Shown piece after piece: positions 1 through 12,111 of a stretch of DNA of 64,000 bases (its first letter is position 1; every line of letters begins with the position of its first letter). This DNA is from Daucus carota subsp. sativus (taxonomy: Eukaryota; Streptophyta; Magnoliopsida; Apiales; Apiaceae). The position numbers and the translations under genes were made by a program. Below the pieces are notes generated by a model. The model made no database searches, was not told the origin of the DNA, and worked only from the letters and a program-made list of their open reading frames with translations. Location: the NCBI RefSeq assembly GCF_001625215.2, contig NC_030384.2, positions 41,822,390-41,886,389 of the forward strand, given 5' to 3'.

Positions 1-101
1 GGGGGTCCACCATTGTTAAGATACAAAAGTCAATCAAAAACTCTCAAACTTATAAAATTCCGCGCTTAGCATGTGCTCATGGGCACACGCCAGAAAAACC
101 G
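1..101. mobile_element. Right half of a Mutator-type MITE, cut by the window edge
   Basis: This stretch matches the right half of the complete element at 13359-13552: the same run around GGGGGTCCACCATT, then CCGCGCTTAGCATGTGCTCA, a GGGCACAC block and an end in GAAAAACCG. The left half lies outside the window, so the target-site duplication cannot be checked here. Assignment to the Mutator superfamily rests on the 9-bp duplication of the complete copy. Confidence 0.75.
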
Positions 102-158
102 TATTATAATACTGCCTCAATCCCAATTTAGATGAGCCTTTTGCTCATTCCACACATA

Positions 159-393
159 CCCCCTCTGTTTAAAAATATAAGTCTTTTGACTTTTTGACAC
201 ACATTTCTAAGTCCTTTGACCGCATAATTAAAATTATTACTTTTAAAATTTTCTTTTTCTTAACAAAAGTACATGATTAATATTATAATTCGGAAAATAA
301 AAATTTAAAAAATAATAGTTTTAACTATGCTGTCAAAAGACTTTGAAGTGTGTGCCAAAAAGTCAAGCGACCTATATTTCAAAACGGAGAGAA
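159..393. mobile_element. Stowaway-like MITE
   Basis: The terminal inverted repeats start CCCCCTCTGTTT on the left and end AAAACGGAGAGAA on the right, and the element is flanked by TA on both sides, as in Tc1/mariner-derived Stowaway elements. Subterminal parts also pair: CTTTTGACTTTTTGACACAC on the left against GTGTGCCAAAAAGTCAAGCG on the right. There is no coding capacity. Confidence 0.8.
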
Positions 394-2125
394 TATTAAA
401 GAATATTAAATGGTTGTTCTTTTTTCCATCTTTACTCATATTTATTATGTTGACTTCTTTTGTATATTAGCTAGTGGTACATTGGAAATGATAAACAAAA
501 GAGGTTGAGAATGGAAAATTGTTGATAAATATGCATTGAAAAGTGAGAGACTCAACTATTTTTGAGATAATATTTTTTTTTAAAAAAAAATCATCTAATT
601 TGAGATGGAGGAATTATACCCCTACACCCGCGAAAGAAAAAATCCTTAATCAATTTGTCTTGCAGGAAGATGTTCCGTATGAATATGCTTTTGTATTTCT
701 GGTGAGGAAAAGATGTTTGACATGAACGTAAGTATTTTTATTTTTTTATTACAAAAATGTCCATCATATATGAAATTTTCGGAAGCACGCGTTGAATATT
801 TGGCGTAACGGATTCTAATTTCCTGCTCTACAGAGCCACCATACGCAAGTTGTTTACTTTGTCGTGGTGCGACGGCTACAGGCTCCACGTATCCGGGACA
901 TAAATACATGAGTATATTAAATTGTTGTAATAAATTTGTCATGGTTTTTTGGGAACCCGATCACGAGGGATTATATAATTTACTTTCAGTAGTAATTTGT
1001 TAGGAGAAAAAAAACAACAATTTATATTTTTAAGTTTTATATCATTTTTTAAATCTTCTACTTTAAATTATATTATTAAGATCGATATAAAATATTACTC
1101 TTGTGTTCATAACTTCTAACCAATATAATTTTTCCTACGATTACCCTTCAATAAGCCACCACCTAAATTTCGAAAGCTTAAAATGTAGTAATATAATAAG
1201 AAAAAGATCAATTAATTTCTAATAATTATTAGATCTAGTACAAATAAAATTGAAAATGCCGACAATTAAAACGGGAAGAAGAAAAAAGTATGATATGAAA
1301 TATCACACGTTACCAATAATATTACAAAATTTATATGACAATTATCCAAAATTTTGAAATATCCATGATATACATCACTTCAACTAGTATTTCATTTAAA
1401 TTATCCCGCTAAACTGAACTTGGTATACTATACCACCGACCATTTGTAATTTGTTCTTCTTTTAAATTATCAGGCTTGTAGAATTAAAATTATAATAAAT
1501 TTAAACTTAAATAATCATATAAATTTAGTATATTTTAATCTATTTATTTTGATTTATCACCCCATTGATTTTAATTAAAAGTATTGATGTGAATAAAAAA
1601 TTAACTAAAAGAACATTGCACAATTAATTAGAATCTTCATGGTTTATGTGTGTCAAATTATGAGATCTCTCAGTGCAATGAAATTCACATTCGGCTTGTT
1701 ATAAATTTATAAACTTAATTCTAGACTGCTTTAAATGCTCATCTTAAAATCTTCATAGTTTGTCTTTGTCAGACAGATTATGAGACCTCTGGATCAGGAT
1801 GGACCAAGACTTGGATTGGTTGGTTCAAGCACGGTAATCTCGCAACCTTCCCAGAAGTACCGTGTTGGTCGCAGTTACTCCCTCCTCATTTGATGATTTT
1901 TTTAATACAAATTTCACATATATTAATAAATATTGAATATGATATTTTTTTTTATTATTATCATCATTAAAATTATAATTAATTATACGAATATATTCAA
2001 ATTTTCATTTATTTTATTTGAATTTCATATTTATTTGCTTAAAAAATTTTAAAAATTGTGTAAATTAACGGTAGTCAAAATTGATATTAATATGATATTG
2101 CATTGAACAAAGAAGAGGATAAATA
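394..2125. other. AT-rich intergenic DNA, nothing recognised
   Basis: No open frame here carries a recognisable protein, and I see no RNA gene. Short open frames between 543 and 942 have no domain and overlap on opposite strands. Confidence 0.5.
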
Positions 2126-2253
2126 CTAAGAGCATCTCCAACCATCGAAAAACCCTCACCTAAAAACTTAAAATAAAAAAATTTAGCAAACAGCTCGAAA
2201 AATTCAACTTCAACCATACTCAACTGTTGTCTATAAATTTAGCCAACCTCTTA

Positions 2254-2638
2254 GAGCATCTCCAACCATCTAAAACCCTTGGCTAAAAGGTGAATTGACT
2301 TACTTAAAATAAAAAAATTTAGCCAACAGCTCCAAAAACTGAACTCCAACCATGCTCACCTGTTGTCTATAAATTTAGCCAACCTCCTATGGATGGCTAA
2401 ATTTGTCGAACCTGTAAGAAAATCTGTAGGAAGATTGTACATCATTTATTACCATATTGAACTGATATATTCTATTTTAACAATTTAAAATATTAATAAC
2501 ATACTATTTTTAAATTATAGCCAACCAATATAGCCAGTACCATTGAAGCAAAATGTCTTGCAGGTTCAGCAAATTTTACATAATGTCTTACAGGTCCAAT
2601 TTAGCCAACGATTATAGCCAACGCCGTTGGAGATACTC
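2254..2638. mobile_element. Inner Tourist-like MITE, nested
   Basis: The ends GAGCATCTCCAACC and GGTTGGAGATACTC-type sequence are inverted, and TTA directly flanks both sides (2251-2253 and 2639-2641), as expected of PIF/Harbinger-derived Tourist elements. It sits inside an older copy of the same family. Confidence 0.75.
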
Positions 2639-2677
2639 TTATGGACGGCTAAATTTGTCGAACATCTACAGGTCTGT

Positions 2678-2879
2678 AAGAAATCTGTAGGAAGATGGCA
2701 TATCATTTATTACCATATGAACTGATATATTCTATTTTAACAATCTAAAATATTAATAACATACTATTTTTAAGTTATAAGAAATCTGTAGGAAAATTGC
2801 ATATCATTTATTACCATATGAACTGATATATTCTATTTTAACAATCTAAAATATTAATAACATACTATTTTTAAGTTAT
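2678..2879. repeat. Tandem duplication, 101-bp unit, two copies
   Basis: Two adjacent units start with AAGAAATCTGTAGGAA and end with TATTTTTAAGTTAT. They differ at very few positions. The duplication lies in the right part of the outer Tourist-like element and probably arose after its insertion. Confidence 0.85.
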
Positions 2880-3259
2880 AGCCAGTATCATTGAAGCAAA
2901 ATGTCTTACATGTTCAACAAATTTTACATAATATTTTACAGGTACCATTTAGCCAACGATTATAACCAACATTGTCGGAGATACTCTGACTACCGATCAA
3001 GATTTAATCTATACTATCCGGTCATGTGGGGATTAAAGATCTATGTTCCCATATTAGTTTATTTTAATATTAACTAGTCGAGGTTCTCCTGTATATAATC
3101 CCAAACGCAGTTTTATTTTTTTGAACCGTGACTCTAGTTCTAAAATACATTTTTGATTCCCAACTTAGATGCTGAGTAGAAAACGCAAACACTTTTACTT
3201 AAAATATAACTAGAAAACAAACAAAAACACTTGTGTGCATGTTTAAAATACAAACTAGA

Positions 3260-3480
3260 ATAGCACGATTGGATAACCCAGCGGTGGGTTTATCTTCTGT
3301 TGTCCCCGGAAATCCGGATTCGACTCTGGCTCACCCCGAGAATTATTGGAACAGATATTAATTTGTATGGCATATTAAGCATTCGTGAGTTTTTTCAAGA
3401 AATTTTTGGCCTGAGAATAAGAGTCTCGACGGCTTGGCTAGACAGCTAGACTTAGTTATTAGATCATAGGATATCAAAAA
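3260..3480 (+). mobile_element. Probable tRNA-derived SINE
   Basis: A block GATTGGATAACCCAGCGG resembles a polymerase III A box, and CGGATTCGACTCTGGC about 50 bases later resembles a B box. The head is followed by an unrelated body, as in plant SINEs. No clear poly(A) or poly(T) tail or target-site duplication was found, so the borders are approximate and this could be a decayed tRNA-like sequence. Confidence 0.45.
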
Positions 3481-4540
3481 AGAACTTCATCTACATTGCT
3501 GTTAAAAAATCTACCTTGAATTGCTGATAGTAGTGCTGCCTATAACTTGCACTCTTTCATCGAATTTTGTCAATTCTAACCCAATATTAGTCTCACAAAA
3601 AAAATAAATTATTGACATGCATATTCTGCCTTCAGCTAGACTCAAACTATTAGTTATTAAAGACAAGGAATATCATCTAGCTGCGGGTCTTAAAAATTAA
3701 GAACGGGAGATCAATAAATTTTATTAGTGTAACAAGGGACTGATAGTGGTTTTTAGGGCAGCTAAAGAATTGATGGAATTTGGTCAAAAAGGTATAATTT
3801 GTAGCAAAAAAAAAAAATTTACTAATGCAAAGTAAATTTCTTAAGGCTATGAATATCTGAGTGATACTAGCCAAAAATTAAAGGACACTAAGTAGAATTA
3901 ATAAACTCTCAGATGAGAATACAAAAAAAAGCTAATGTAGTCAAGAAAGGCTGTTGGGTGGTCATTGTTTCCTGTTGGTGACATGATTGCCCGGCTTATC
4001 AAGATAAACCATGCAAGATTGCAAGTTAAAATCTCATCCATTAACAAGGAATATAAGGATAAAGAATAGAGATAACAGGCGGTACACACTTGATGACTAT
4101 GAATCTATGAGGATGTGTACGTAGGAGATGTGAATGCCATTGCCCCCATTTTTCAGTTGCACCTGATTTCTGGGTTCTCTAAAATAAGAAAAACTATTTC
4201 TCTGAGCACAACAATAAATGTCTGGAATTAATTTTGTAACCAATTACATATCCCAGTTCCCAACAAGATCAAAATAATTGAACTGGGCTCATATCAATAA
4301 TTTACCATAGAAATAGTCCTACAGTCATAATACCACATAACTAATTTACACTAAAACAGAAATCATGTAATAACAACTTTGGCAATAACAATATATGGTT
4401 ATTCCTTTATAAAAACTTACGTCTGCAATAAAACAAGCTGATGGCAATGAATGAAACCAACAACTATATATTAAAAAGAAAAACAGATAAATATGGTAGA
4501 AAATCAGCCTTTGCAGAAGTGAAAAACTATCACCCAGTTT

Positions 4541-6719
4541 TCATTTCTTGGACTGGGATGGTTGACTCATTTGCAAGGGATTGGCAGTAGTAGCGGATTT
4601 CTCCAAGATTTTTAGTGCTTTCATTCTCTGCAACTCTTTTCCTGCAAAGAGGAATGATTAAAAACTTATAGCATGCTTTGTTGGGTCATCATGCCAAGTT
4701 CTGTTCACTATAACATCTGTCATCACTTGGCCGAATTGTGAGATATGGTTTAAATGCGGAAGGAAAATAGTGTATTTGACCTAATGGTATCCAATAACTC
4801 GAATCACTAAACAAACTGGCCTTACTAATCTATGTTCAGGCAATCAAAATAAAATTCATATCCAAAATTGTCTGCCAGAAACAAGGTACAACAATGTCAT
4901 CCAAATGCAACTCAATTTGTTAGGAAAATCATGGTAGCAGAAAAATTCAAAAAGCATGTAGTCAACCTCACAAATTACCCATATTGCACCATAACATTTG
5001 GTATTAGATAGATTATTCAAGGAGAAAAAATGGTAATACAATATCATAGAGTTGAGACAATAACAGCGAAGAATGATGTTATACATCCAATATGATATAC
5101 TGACACTGTCATATGCGATTACATTAAACATAGATGGAGACTGCGCCAACTGAATGATGAAAAGAATCTAGAGTTCATTTTTGCTAAACTACCGATGGTA
5201 AAGGCTTCTGTAATATACTTGCTTTGATTTATACTTTCATTTTGAGTTGCTAAGGTCTGTCAACAGTTATCTGCATTTTTTATTTTTTTTATTTATTGAA
5301 GGACTTGAAGTTAATTCAGTTATTAGATCTTAGGCATATTTTATGTGATTCCTGGTCTTAAAGTGGAGATTATAAATTGTTTCAATTTAGGCATGAGAAA
5401 TTAAGATGATAAAGAGAATGATTTCTTAGATTCTAGGCTATTTGTTGCATCTCTTCTGTTCTGCATCACTTGCCTCTATTGAATAAAAATATGATGCCCT
5501 ACTTGCATATACATCTACCTAACAGCATGTTTGGAAACTTAAATTTCATTGAAATTCTGGATTTGATCAAATGACATGTTTGGATACACAAAAAAAAAAA
5601 GTTGGGTTTGAATTTCATTTGAAATTTAGGACATTCAAATATTAGTATAATGCTGAGAATTTAAAATGACGCCTCAAATCATGTCATTTGAAATCTAAAA
5701 TTTGAAATGAAATACATGTTCCCAAACGCAATCTTAAGGAAGTCTACACTACGCTGCTAACTAATTTTGTATCCCAAAATATGCATACATAAGAAAACAG
5801 GAGTAAATACCTTCTTCTATTGTTAATTGGATTGCTCTTCTCTCCAGTTCAACTGCATATATGCTAAGTTCTGCTGGGGTAAGATGACGAAGCTCTGTTA
5901 AGAATAAAAGACAACAAAATGAGTACACCTTTCAAATTGTACAAAATAATAGTGCTTGGCAATATCTCGTCAACTAGTAATAGTAGTAGAGTATAACAAC
6001 TCACTCTGAACGTGATCCCTGCAGATAGATTCGTCATCACACATTTTCAAGAAGTTCTGTAAATGAATGTACCGTTCCTCCCATTTCCTGTCATCCACCC
6101 TCCTAGAATGAGCTGAAATAGGTACCTTTGAGATGACTTTAGAGCAATCATTTTCAGCAGGTCCCATGCCATTACCAGGATTAGCAAGAGAAATGGGTAA
6201 TGAGTCTAATGGTGAATTTAAATAAGAACATGTATTCTTTGGAATGGTGTGATTAGACGTAGCCATAGAAACATGATTTGTATTATCCTCCAACACCAGA
6301 GTTTGTTTTGGGAGAATTTCTTGCTGCATATTGTGATGAGGCTTCGGAAGAGGATTGCTTACACTTCTATCAGCGTTGTGCCCAGATTTCCCATTCCCTT
6401 GGACAGGCTCAAGTTTCTTGCTAGTATACACAAGATGCTCCTTAGTAGTTGTGCGATCAGAGAGTGGACGAAAAGGGTGGCTTGTAAGCGACTCAGGTAT
6501 GGGTCTCTTAGTTCCGCAAATCTTTGATTTATCTGCGATGGGTCCTCCATCCGTAGAAAACAAACTTTCTCGATGATATTGCAACACCCTATTGTCATTT
6601 TGAACATCTGTCAACGCCAACTTCTTTGTTGATATAGGTGGCTGCTTGTGGGATATACAAGTGTCCAACTCCAACCCACTGTTGCCTAGCTGATCTTTTT
6701 TGAGTTCTGAATTAATCAT
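4541..6719 (-). CDS. Conserved plant protein of unknown function (299 aa, 3 coding exons)
   Basis: The coding exons are 6719-6005, 5894-5811 and 4641-4541. All splice sites are GT-AG and the joined frame is 900 nt. The N-terminal 200 residues are low in order, rich in S, P, N and H, with no domain I recognise. The C-terminal part is compact and charged: it starts near RKWEERYIHLQNFLKMCD, runs through HVQKLRHLTPAELS and AVELERRAIQL, and ends LQRMKALKIL then a polar tail. It looks like a helical segment of a family I recall as uncharacterised in plants. The start ATG follows a probable 5'-UTR intron; the upstream noncoding exon ends at 7862 or so (AAAAG|GTAAAC on the minus strand). No function can be given. 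Confidence 0.8.
5526..5730. mobile_element. MITE-like inverted-repeat element in an intron
   Basis: The left end GCATGTTTGGAAAC and right end GTTCCCAAACGC are inverted, and pairing continues inward (CAAATGACATG against CATGTCATTTG). It lies in the last intron of the minus-strand gene at 4541-6719. No clear target-site duplication was found, so the superfamily is left open. Confidence 0.6.
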
Positions 6720-7324
6720 TCTCGATTCCAGACCTAAGAACTACTGAATTAATAAATAACATATTTTAATGCACATTATAAACCAGCTAATATGCATTCA
6801 AGATTTTTATGTTAAAATTTATATATCTATTGTCAACAAAAAATAGATGTAAAAGTACGGCTGAAAATTATAATAGCAAATAGGGTGGAAAAGTAAGAAA
6901 GCTATGTTAAATTCTAATGACATCAATTACAACATAAAAATGCAGAGAATTTAAACTTATAAATTTTATCTCAAATTAGTTAACGCCAATGCCCAATCCT
7001 GACTATAACTAAATAATGTTTTACCAACTACTAATAATAGTTCAAGACAGTCAAATCTGACACACGTCTACTGGGGAGTATAAGTAAAGAGGCCAGAACC
7101 TAATAAACCTATTTCAGAGTAAATTACTGGATGACACCAACAGCTTACAAGCAAGCAGACTTTACCGGCATAAAAGCACCAGATGAAATATAACAAAGTT
7201 TAACAAATAAACATTCATAAAACATATAGGAGTTGAGACTCGAGGAAAACTGAAACTACTTTTTTTTCTTATCAGCAAAACTGAAACTACTTGAACTAAA
7301 AAAATTACTGTAGCACAATTCAAC

Positions 7325-7440
7325 TCCAGGCTTGTAGACCAAGTGGCTACCCAGCCTACCCCTCGACAAGAAATGGAGCGTTCAATCCCCGGGTAGGGCT
7401 ACTAGGCAAGCAAGTGTGAGTACAGCAGCATTTAATTTCA
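7325..7440 (+). mobile_element. SINE or tRNA-like fragment in a 5'-UTR intron
   Basis: TAGACCAAGTGGCTA fits the polymerase III A-box pattern and GCGTTCAATCCCCGGG about 45 bases later fits a B box. It lies in the presumed 5'-UTR intron of the minus-strand gene. It does not fold convincingly as a complete tRNA by eye, so a SINE head is more likely than a tRNA gene. Confidence 0.45.
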
Positions 7441-7931
7441 ACATTCAACTTACCAAAACAAGGACCCATTAACCTTCATTTATTAATTTATTACGTGTTT
7501 AGTATAATGCTCCAGTGTTCTCCAGTTTTGTCAAGTTAGGCTCCAGTCTCCACAGGGAAACTAATCAGTAACCTAACATTGTATAACACTTCTAAACTAG
7601 TAATGAACACAAACAAAACTACAATATGATAAGCTCTCAATATTCCCCCAAATTCCAGATAAAGTAAAAAAATAAAAATTACCCAAACAAACATAACCAT
7701 AAAGTAAATAACCACCGTCGATTAATCCTAGTTTGAACCACCCTATTTTACCGCACTAAATCATCCCCTTTATGAATTCAAGGTCGGAAAAACAATAAAT
7801 AAACAAGAGAGATATTATATATTGATTCTGAGTGTGAATATTCAAGGAGGGGGTGTTTACCTTTTGAAGCTATAGGAAGATGAAACAAACAGATCTGTCT
7901 GGGACTCTGGGAGTGTGTATGTAGTTATTAT

Positions 7932-7945
7932 ATTATCTATAAAAA
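7932..7945 (-). promoter_or_regulatory. Probable TATA box of the 4541-6719 gene
   Basis: Minus strand reads TTTTTATAGATAATA about 20-30 bases upstream of the likely transcript start near 7915. A noncoding exon follows that ends in CTTCAAAAG before GTAAAC. Confidence 0.4.
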
Positions 7946-7949
7946 GTTA

Positions 7950-9120
7950 AAAACGCGGCGCGGGAGAGATGGGTAGGGGGGAGATAAATGGTGGGCTTTT
8001 TTCAAAAGAGGGAAGCATTTTGCCTCCAAAAATAACATCTTAGGGAAGGTTTGTGCCTTGTGGGCCGTTTTTTCTAGGCTTGTTGCGAGAATGGAGTCTT
8101 TTGTTTGTGAGTATGCAATTTGTTTAAACAAGGCTGGAGTCGGGGCCGGACGGATTTCCGGGAGAAAAAGACTTGAGTGTTGTTATTTTATAAGTAATGC
8201 TATTTATTTCAAATTATTCTAAAAAAAATGTTTTCAAATAGGTCATGTGTCAATCTCGGATGATTATACTGGTGATATTGCTATAATTGCAGGAGGCTCA
8301 TGTTTGTTAAATGATTGAAATCTAATAGAAAGATAAAATTTTTATTCCGTAATTATGATGATAATCTTTTTTTCTAGTCTTGTCACTTGTGTGTGGGGGT
8401 TATTTTTGGATGAATCCAAATATTTTTCTTCTTTATATATGAGTTTACTGGCGTTTTCCAGACTAGCTTGGCTAGTCTAAGCAAAACTCGTGAAGGAGTA
8501 GATTATTTAGTCCGATTTGTTGTGATCCTGATATCGAAATGGCATGATATAAGCGAACTGCCAATACAAGCACCTATATGGACATGTCATGACCACGTGG
8601 ACGATCCTCACATCATGTTTGGGGTTCGACCCTACGATGGGGAGCTGAGGAGCCGAAGAGAATTAAGGATCACAATTCGCGGAGAGTGAGCTGTTACATA
8701 ACAGTCAATTTCAAAAGGCCGGAGAGTTAGGAACATTTGTAGGCAATCAAGAGGTTACATTAGATGTCTTGAATTCGATGAACATATTTAAACTTGAAGG
8801 TTATGTTTTAAGTTGCTCAGGAATGGAGGCAGAGAGCGAATCCACAAACTAAAGAGGGGGAAATTCGTTTATATAAAAAAATCATGTGATAAGTACTTTT
8901 CGTATAACAACATATTAATATAAAAAAAAAATAGTAAGGTAGATTAAAATTTCACAACGGGGCTTAAATATAAAATATTTTAAATTAGAATTTTTCTACA
9001 GGAGTTTAGATGTTTAAGCCGTAAGCACTTCTAAATCTGTTTGGATTGGAATAGTCCAATCAACAATCATAGAGGATAACAGAGCTCAAATCAACTTCCA
9101 AGCTGAGTATGACTATGGGA
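7950..9120. other. Intergenic DNA, no gene supported
   Basis: A 73-codon open frame at 8468-8689 has no recognisable domain. Inside it GGGGTTCGACCCTACG resembles a polymerase III B box, so part of the stretch may be a decayed SINE. Otherwise the sequence is AT-rich with no identifiable feature. Confidence 0.4.
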
Positions 9121-9125
9121 CTAAT

Positions 9126-9481
9126 CTGTTTGGGAGTGCTGTTAAAAATTGCTGTGCTGTCAGAAAAAGTGCTGGTAAAATAAGTGCTGTTGTAGAAATC
9201 AGATAACTGTTTGGTAATTTTTTGATATTTGCTTATTTTGAGTTATAATATTAAAAAAATAATGTTTTTGATGAGATTTGATAATGAAATCTGTAACAGC
9301 TTTCTGCAAAAGCTGAAAAGCAGATTTTTCTAAAAGCATGGGAGGACTTGCTTTCTCCAACAGCAGCTTTTCAGCTAAAAACTGCTGTTCGGAAAAGCTG
9401 CTTTTAGATTTACCAAACAGTTTTTCACCTGCTTTTCAGCAAAAAGCTGCTGTTGCTGTCTGCAACAGCAACCCCAAACGG
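9126..9481. mobile_element. MITE-like inverted-repeat element
   Basis: The left end CTGTTTGGGAGTGCTGTT pairs with the right end AACAGCAACCCCAAACGG. The inside is rich in AGCTGCTTTT-type runs that also pair across the element. It creates a spurious 72-codon open frame at 9338-9556. I could not identify a convincing target-site duplication. Confidence 0.65.
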
Positions 9482-10161
9482 TACCTAAAAAAGTTCATTT
9501 GCACATGCAAATTGTACCCGTTTCTAAATTTCAGTTTCGAAATTTCTGAAAAATGAAAATATATATGTATTTAGACTACTGCACTTTGAATTAGTTCATA
9601 GTCATCATCGTGAATGTACTAAGTGCTGTCGTGATCCATTCCAAAGCAACCTCATATGAGAGGTGTTGAAACAACAGTTACAAGAGTTCCCATTTCAGGC
9701 AACACATGTATTGCAAGTTTCATAATTCCGGTGTACAATGAGTAGCTTTCGAGCACAAATACTACCATTTTTTACCTTCACTTGAAAGAATTATCATATC
9801 ATTTCCGGTGATGAGAGAGACACTTGTTGCGGATAGGGTGGATGTAACAAAAGAGGGGACATGCGTCCCCTGACTTTTTTTTTTTATAATATTTTTTCAG
9901 AATTTTGCATAATTATAGAAGTACTCTTAATAAATTTGAAAATATACATGTTTTTCATAAATTTGCTTGGTACCTCTAAGAAAGCAATCATAAATCTATC
10001 CACAATTTTAAAAGCTCTGTGAACATTGTGAAGTTCGAAACACCTGAAAACTGCATAAAGTTTTGGACATTAAGATTTAAGGAGGAGACATATAATAATT
10101 TTTTTGTGTTATATCAAGTATAACTAAATTCTGCATACAAGTCAACAATCACACGGTGATC

Positions 10162-10945
10162 TAGGGGTGTACACGGGTCGCTCAAACCGTTCAACCCGAC
10201 CCAAACCGGTCCTATTTTTGGCCGAACCAAACCGAAAATTATAAACCGTTATTTGAATGGGTTGAAATGGCTCCAACCCGGCTTTAATGGGTTGGGTATG
10301 GTTTTAAATTTTATTAGGCCAACCCAACCCAACCAGAAGATATTATACTTATGTATTTCAATTTATATTATAGCCCACCTTAAAAAGAAAAGAAAAATAA
10401 AACTAGTCACTTTACATGCGATGGATAAGTGGTGCTGAACATCCTATTTTCTTCTGAACTAAGGACCTGCCAATTTTGTTTTCTGTTTTGGCTTCGTTTT
10501 AGTGAAGTTATATTAGAGTAACAAGTTATATCAGTAAGCATGGCATGTAAGGATGGAAACATTCAGTAGACTGTATAGCAAACTAGCAGTACTATATGTA
10601 AAAACAAAAAAAATAAACTAGCCTAAAACAACGGAGTATATGCAGAAGCGTTTGAGTGAGTTTAAAATAAGTATTTCTTAGTTACAGTGAGAAAAGTGAA
10701 GTATATGCAGGGGCCGTTTGGCTTAAGTCTGTTTTTCTTATAGAGCAGTTTTTTTATTTTTAGAGTTTAACAGTAAGTTAATAACCCGTACAAACCGGCC
10801 AAACCAACCCAACCCGAAATACGACAAATCAGGTTGGATTGGAAATTAATTTTAATGGATCGGGTTTAAAAATTGACAAACCGAATTTAATGTGTTCGGT
10901 CAGAAAAAAACTTAAACCGGGCTAACCCGGCCGCGTACACCCCTG
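10162..10945. mobile_element. hAT-like nonautonomous element
   Basis: The left end TAGGGGTGTACACGGG and the right end CGCGTACACCCCTG are inverted. Subterminal blocks are full of AACCCGACCC- and CCGAACCAAACCG-type motifs. The 8 bases before it are CGGTGATC; the matching right-hand copy, CTGTGATC, now lies at 11683-11690 because a second element landed at its edge. Seven of the 8 bases match. No transposase frame is present. Confidence 0.75.
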
Positions 10946-10952
10946 CTGTGAT

Positions 10953-11681
10953 TAGGCCTGTCAATGGAGCGGAGACCCGACCCGATCCGATCCGATCCGG
11001 GGTCTTTTTAGCGGATATGGATTCCTCGAAAAAAAAAACCGATCCGAAAGTTGATCTGATAAGAAAAATCCGATTATAAATAGAGCAGATATGGATTTAA
11101 GGTGATCCGATCCGTTAATGACCCGATCCGGTAGAATATATATAAATATATAAATATATATATATATAAATATATAATAAATATAAATAAATAAATATAT
11201 TATATTTTTTTAGTTGCAGTAGTTATTTTTAGTTATAATAGTCCCTGATATTATTTATGTGAGTCGTGGGTTGTGATTGTGTTTGATTAATCGTTTAATT
11301 AACTAGTATGAATGAGTTGTAAAGTTATAGCAAATTGTATTGGTATCTTGAAAATTCTATCATTTTGTGTATTTTCCTTCTTAATTTGTGATTTTAATAG
11401 AATAAAAATGTAAGAAGCTTCTTTGATCACGACATCTCATTTCATCCTATCCTTCCTCTAAGAATCGCTGACATGATTTTTAAAAAAAAATATTTTTAAA
11501 TCTAAGTAAAAAAAACTAAATGGATCCGGATATCCGATTCGTGATCCGTGATCCTAATGGATTCGGATATGGATCGGCCTGTAAAAAATCCAATCCCGAT
11601 CTGATCCGAATCCGATAAAATAAATGGATATGAATATGGATTTAGGCTGATCCGATCCGAACCCGATCCATTGACAGGCTA
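10953..11681. mobile_element. hAT-like nonautonomous element inserted at the edge of another
   Basis: The ends TAGGCCTGTCAATGGA and TCCATTGACAGGCTA are inverted, and the exact 8-bp duplication GCTGTGAT flanks it (10945-10952 and 11682-11689). Subterminal repeats of GATCCGATCC type occur at both ends. The 8-bp duplication fits the hAT superfamily. No transposase frame is present. Confidence 0.85.
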
Positions 11682-12111
11682 GCTGTGATCAATCCTTGGT
11701 GACATTTGAATGGTTTGATCAGTTGCTTAAACATGAGCCGGTGCAATAAAAATAATTATAGGAGGCCATAATACAATATAAATCAAAATTTTAAATTTAT
11801 AATTATTATAATTTTTACAATATCATATTTATTTTACAAGATATAATAATATATGATTTAATTAAAAATGATACGCAGTACAATGATCACAAGCAACCCC
11901 GTTATCTAACGAGTATCGCACAAAAAGCTGACCTCTTGTGTTATCTATTGTCTCTCCGCGTCTTTCTTCGATACAAACTTGATCGCGGTTGACACGTATG
12001 TAAATTAGCATCCATTAATTAAAATTTAAAAATAGGTTACTTATACACAATACACAGATACATACAGATCTCGTAAAAGCTTTCTCTTCGATATCATCAC
12101 CGTCCGACTTG

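Larger units (their letters stand above)
2130..2986. mobile_element. Tourist-like MITE interrupted by a second copy of its own family
   Basis: The outer ends are GAGCATCTCCAACC on the left and GGAGATACTC on the right, which are inverted. The outer element reads up to TTTAGCCAACCTC, is broken by the inner element at 2254-2638, and resumes with TGGACGGCTAAATTTGTCGA. The uninterrupted counterpart of that join can be read inside the inner copy. TAA lies left of the outer element and TGA right, a slightly decayed 3-bp duplication. Confidence 0.7.

Noticed and set aside
646-942. 98-codon minus-strand frame and an overlapping plus-strand frame at 543-725
   Set aside because: No recognisable domain, alternative start codons, and AT-rich flanks; not supported as genes.
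7325-7400. A complete tRNA gene
   Set aside because: A- and B-box-like motifs are present, but no cloverleaf could be formed by eye.
8468-8689. 73-codon frame as a gene
   Set aside because: No domain or homology recognised; a B-box-like motif inside suggests noncoding repeat DNA.
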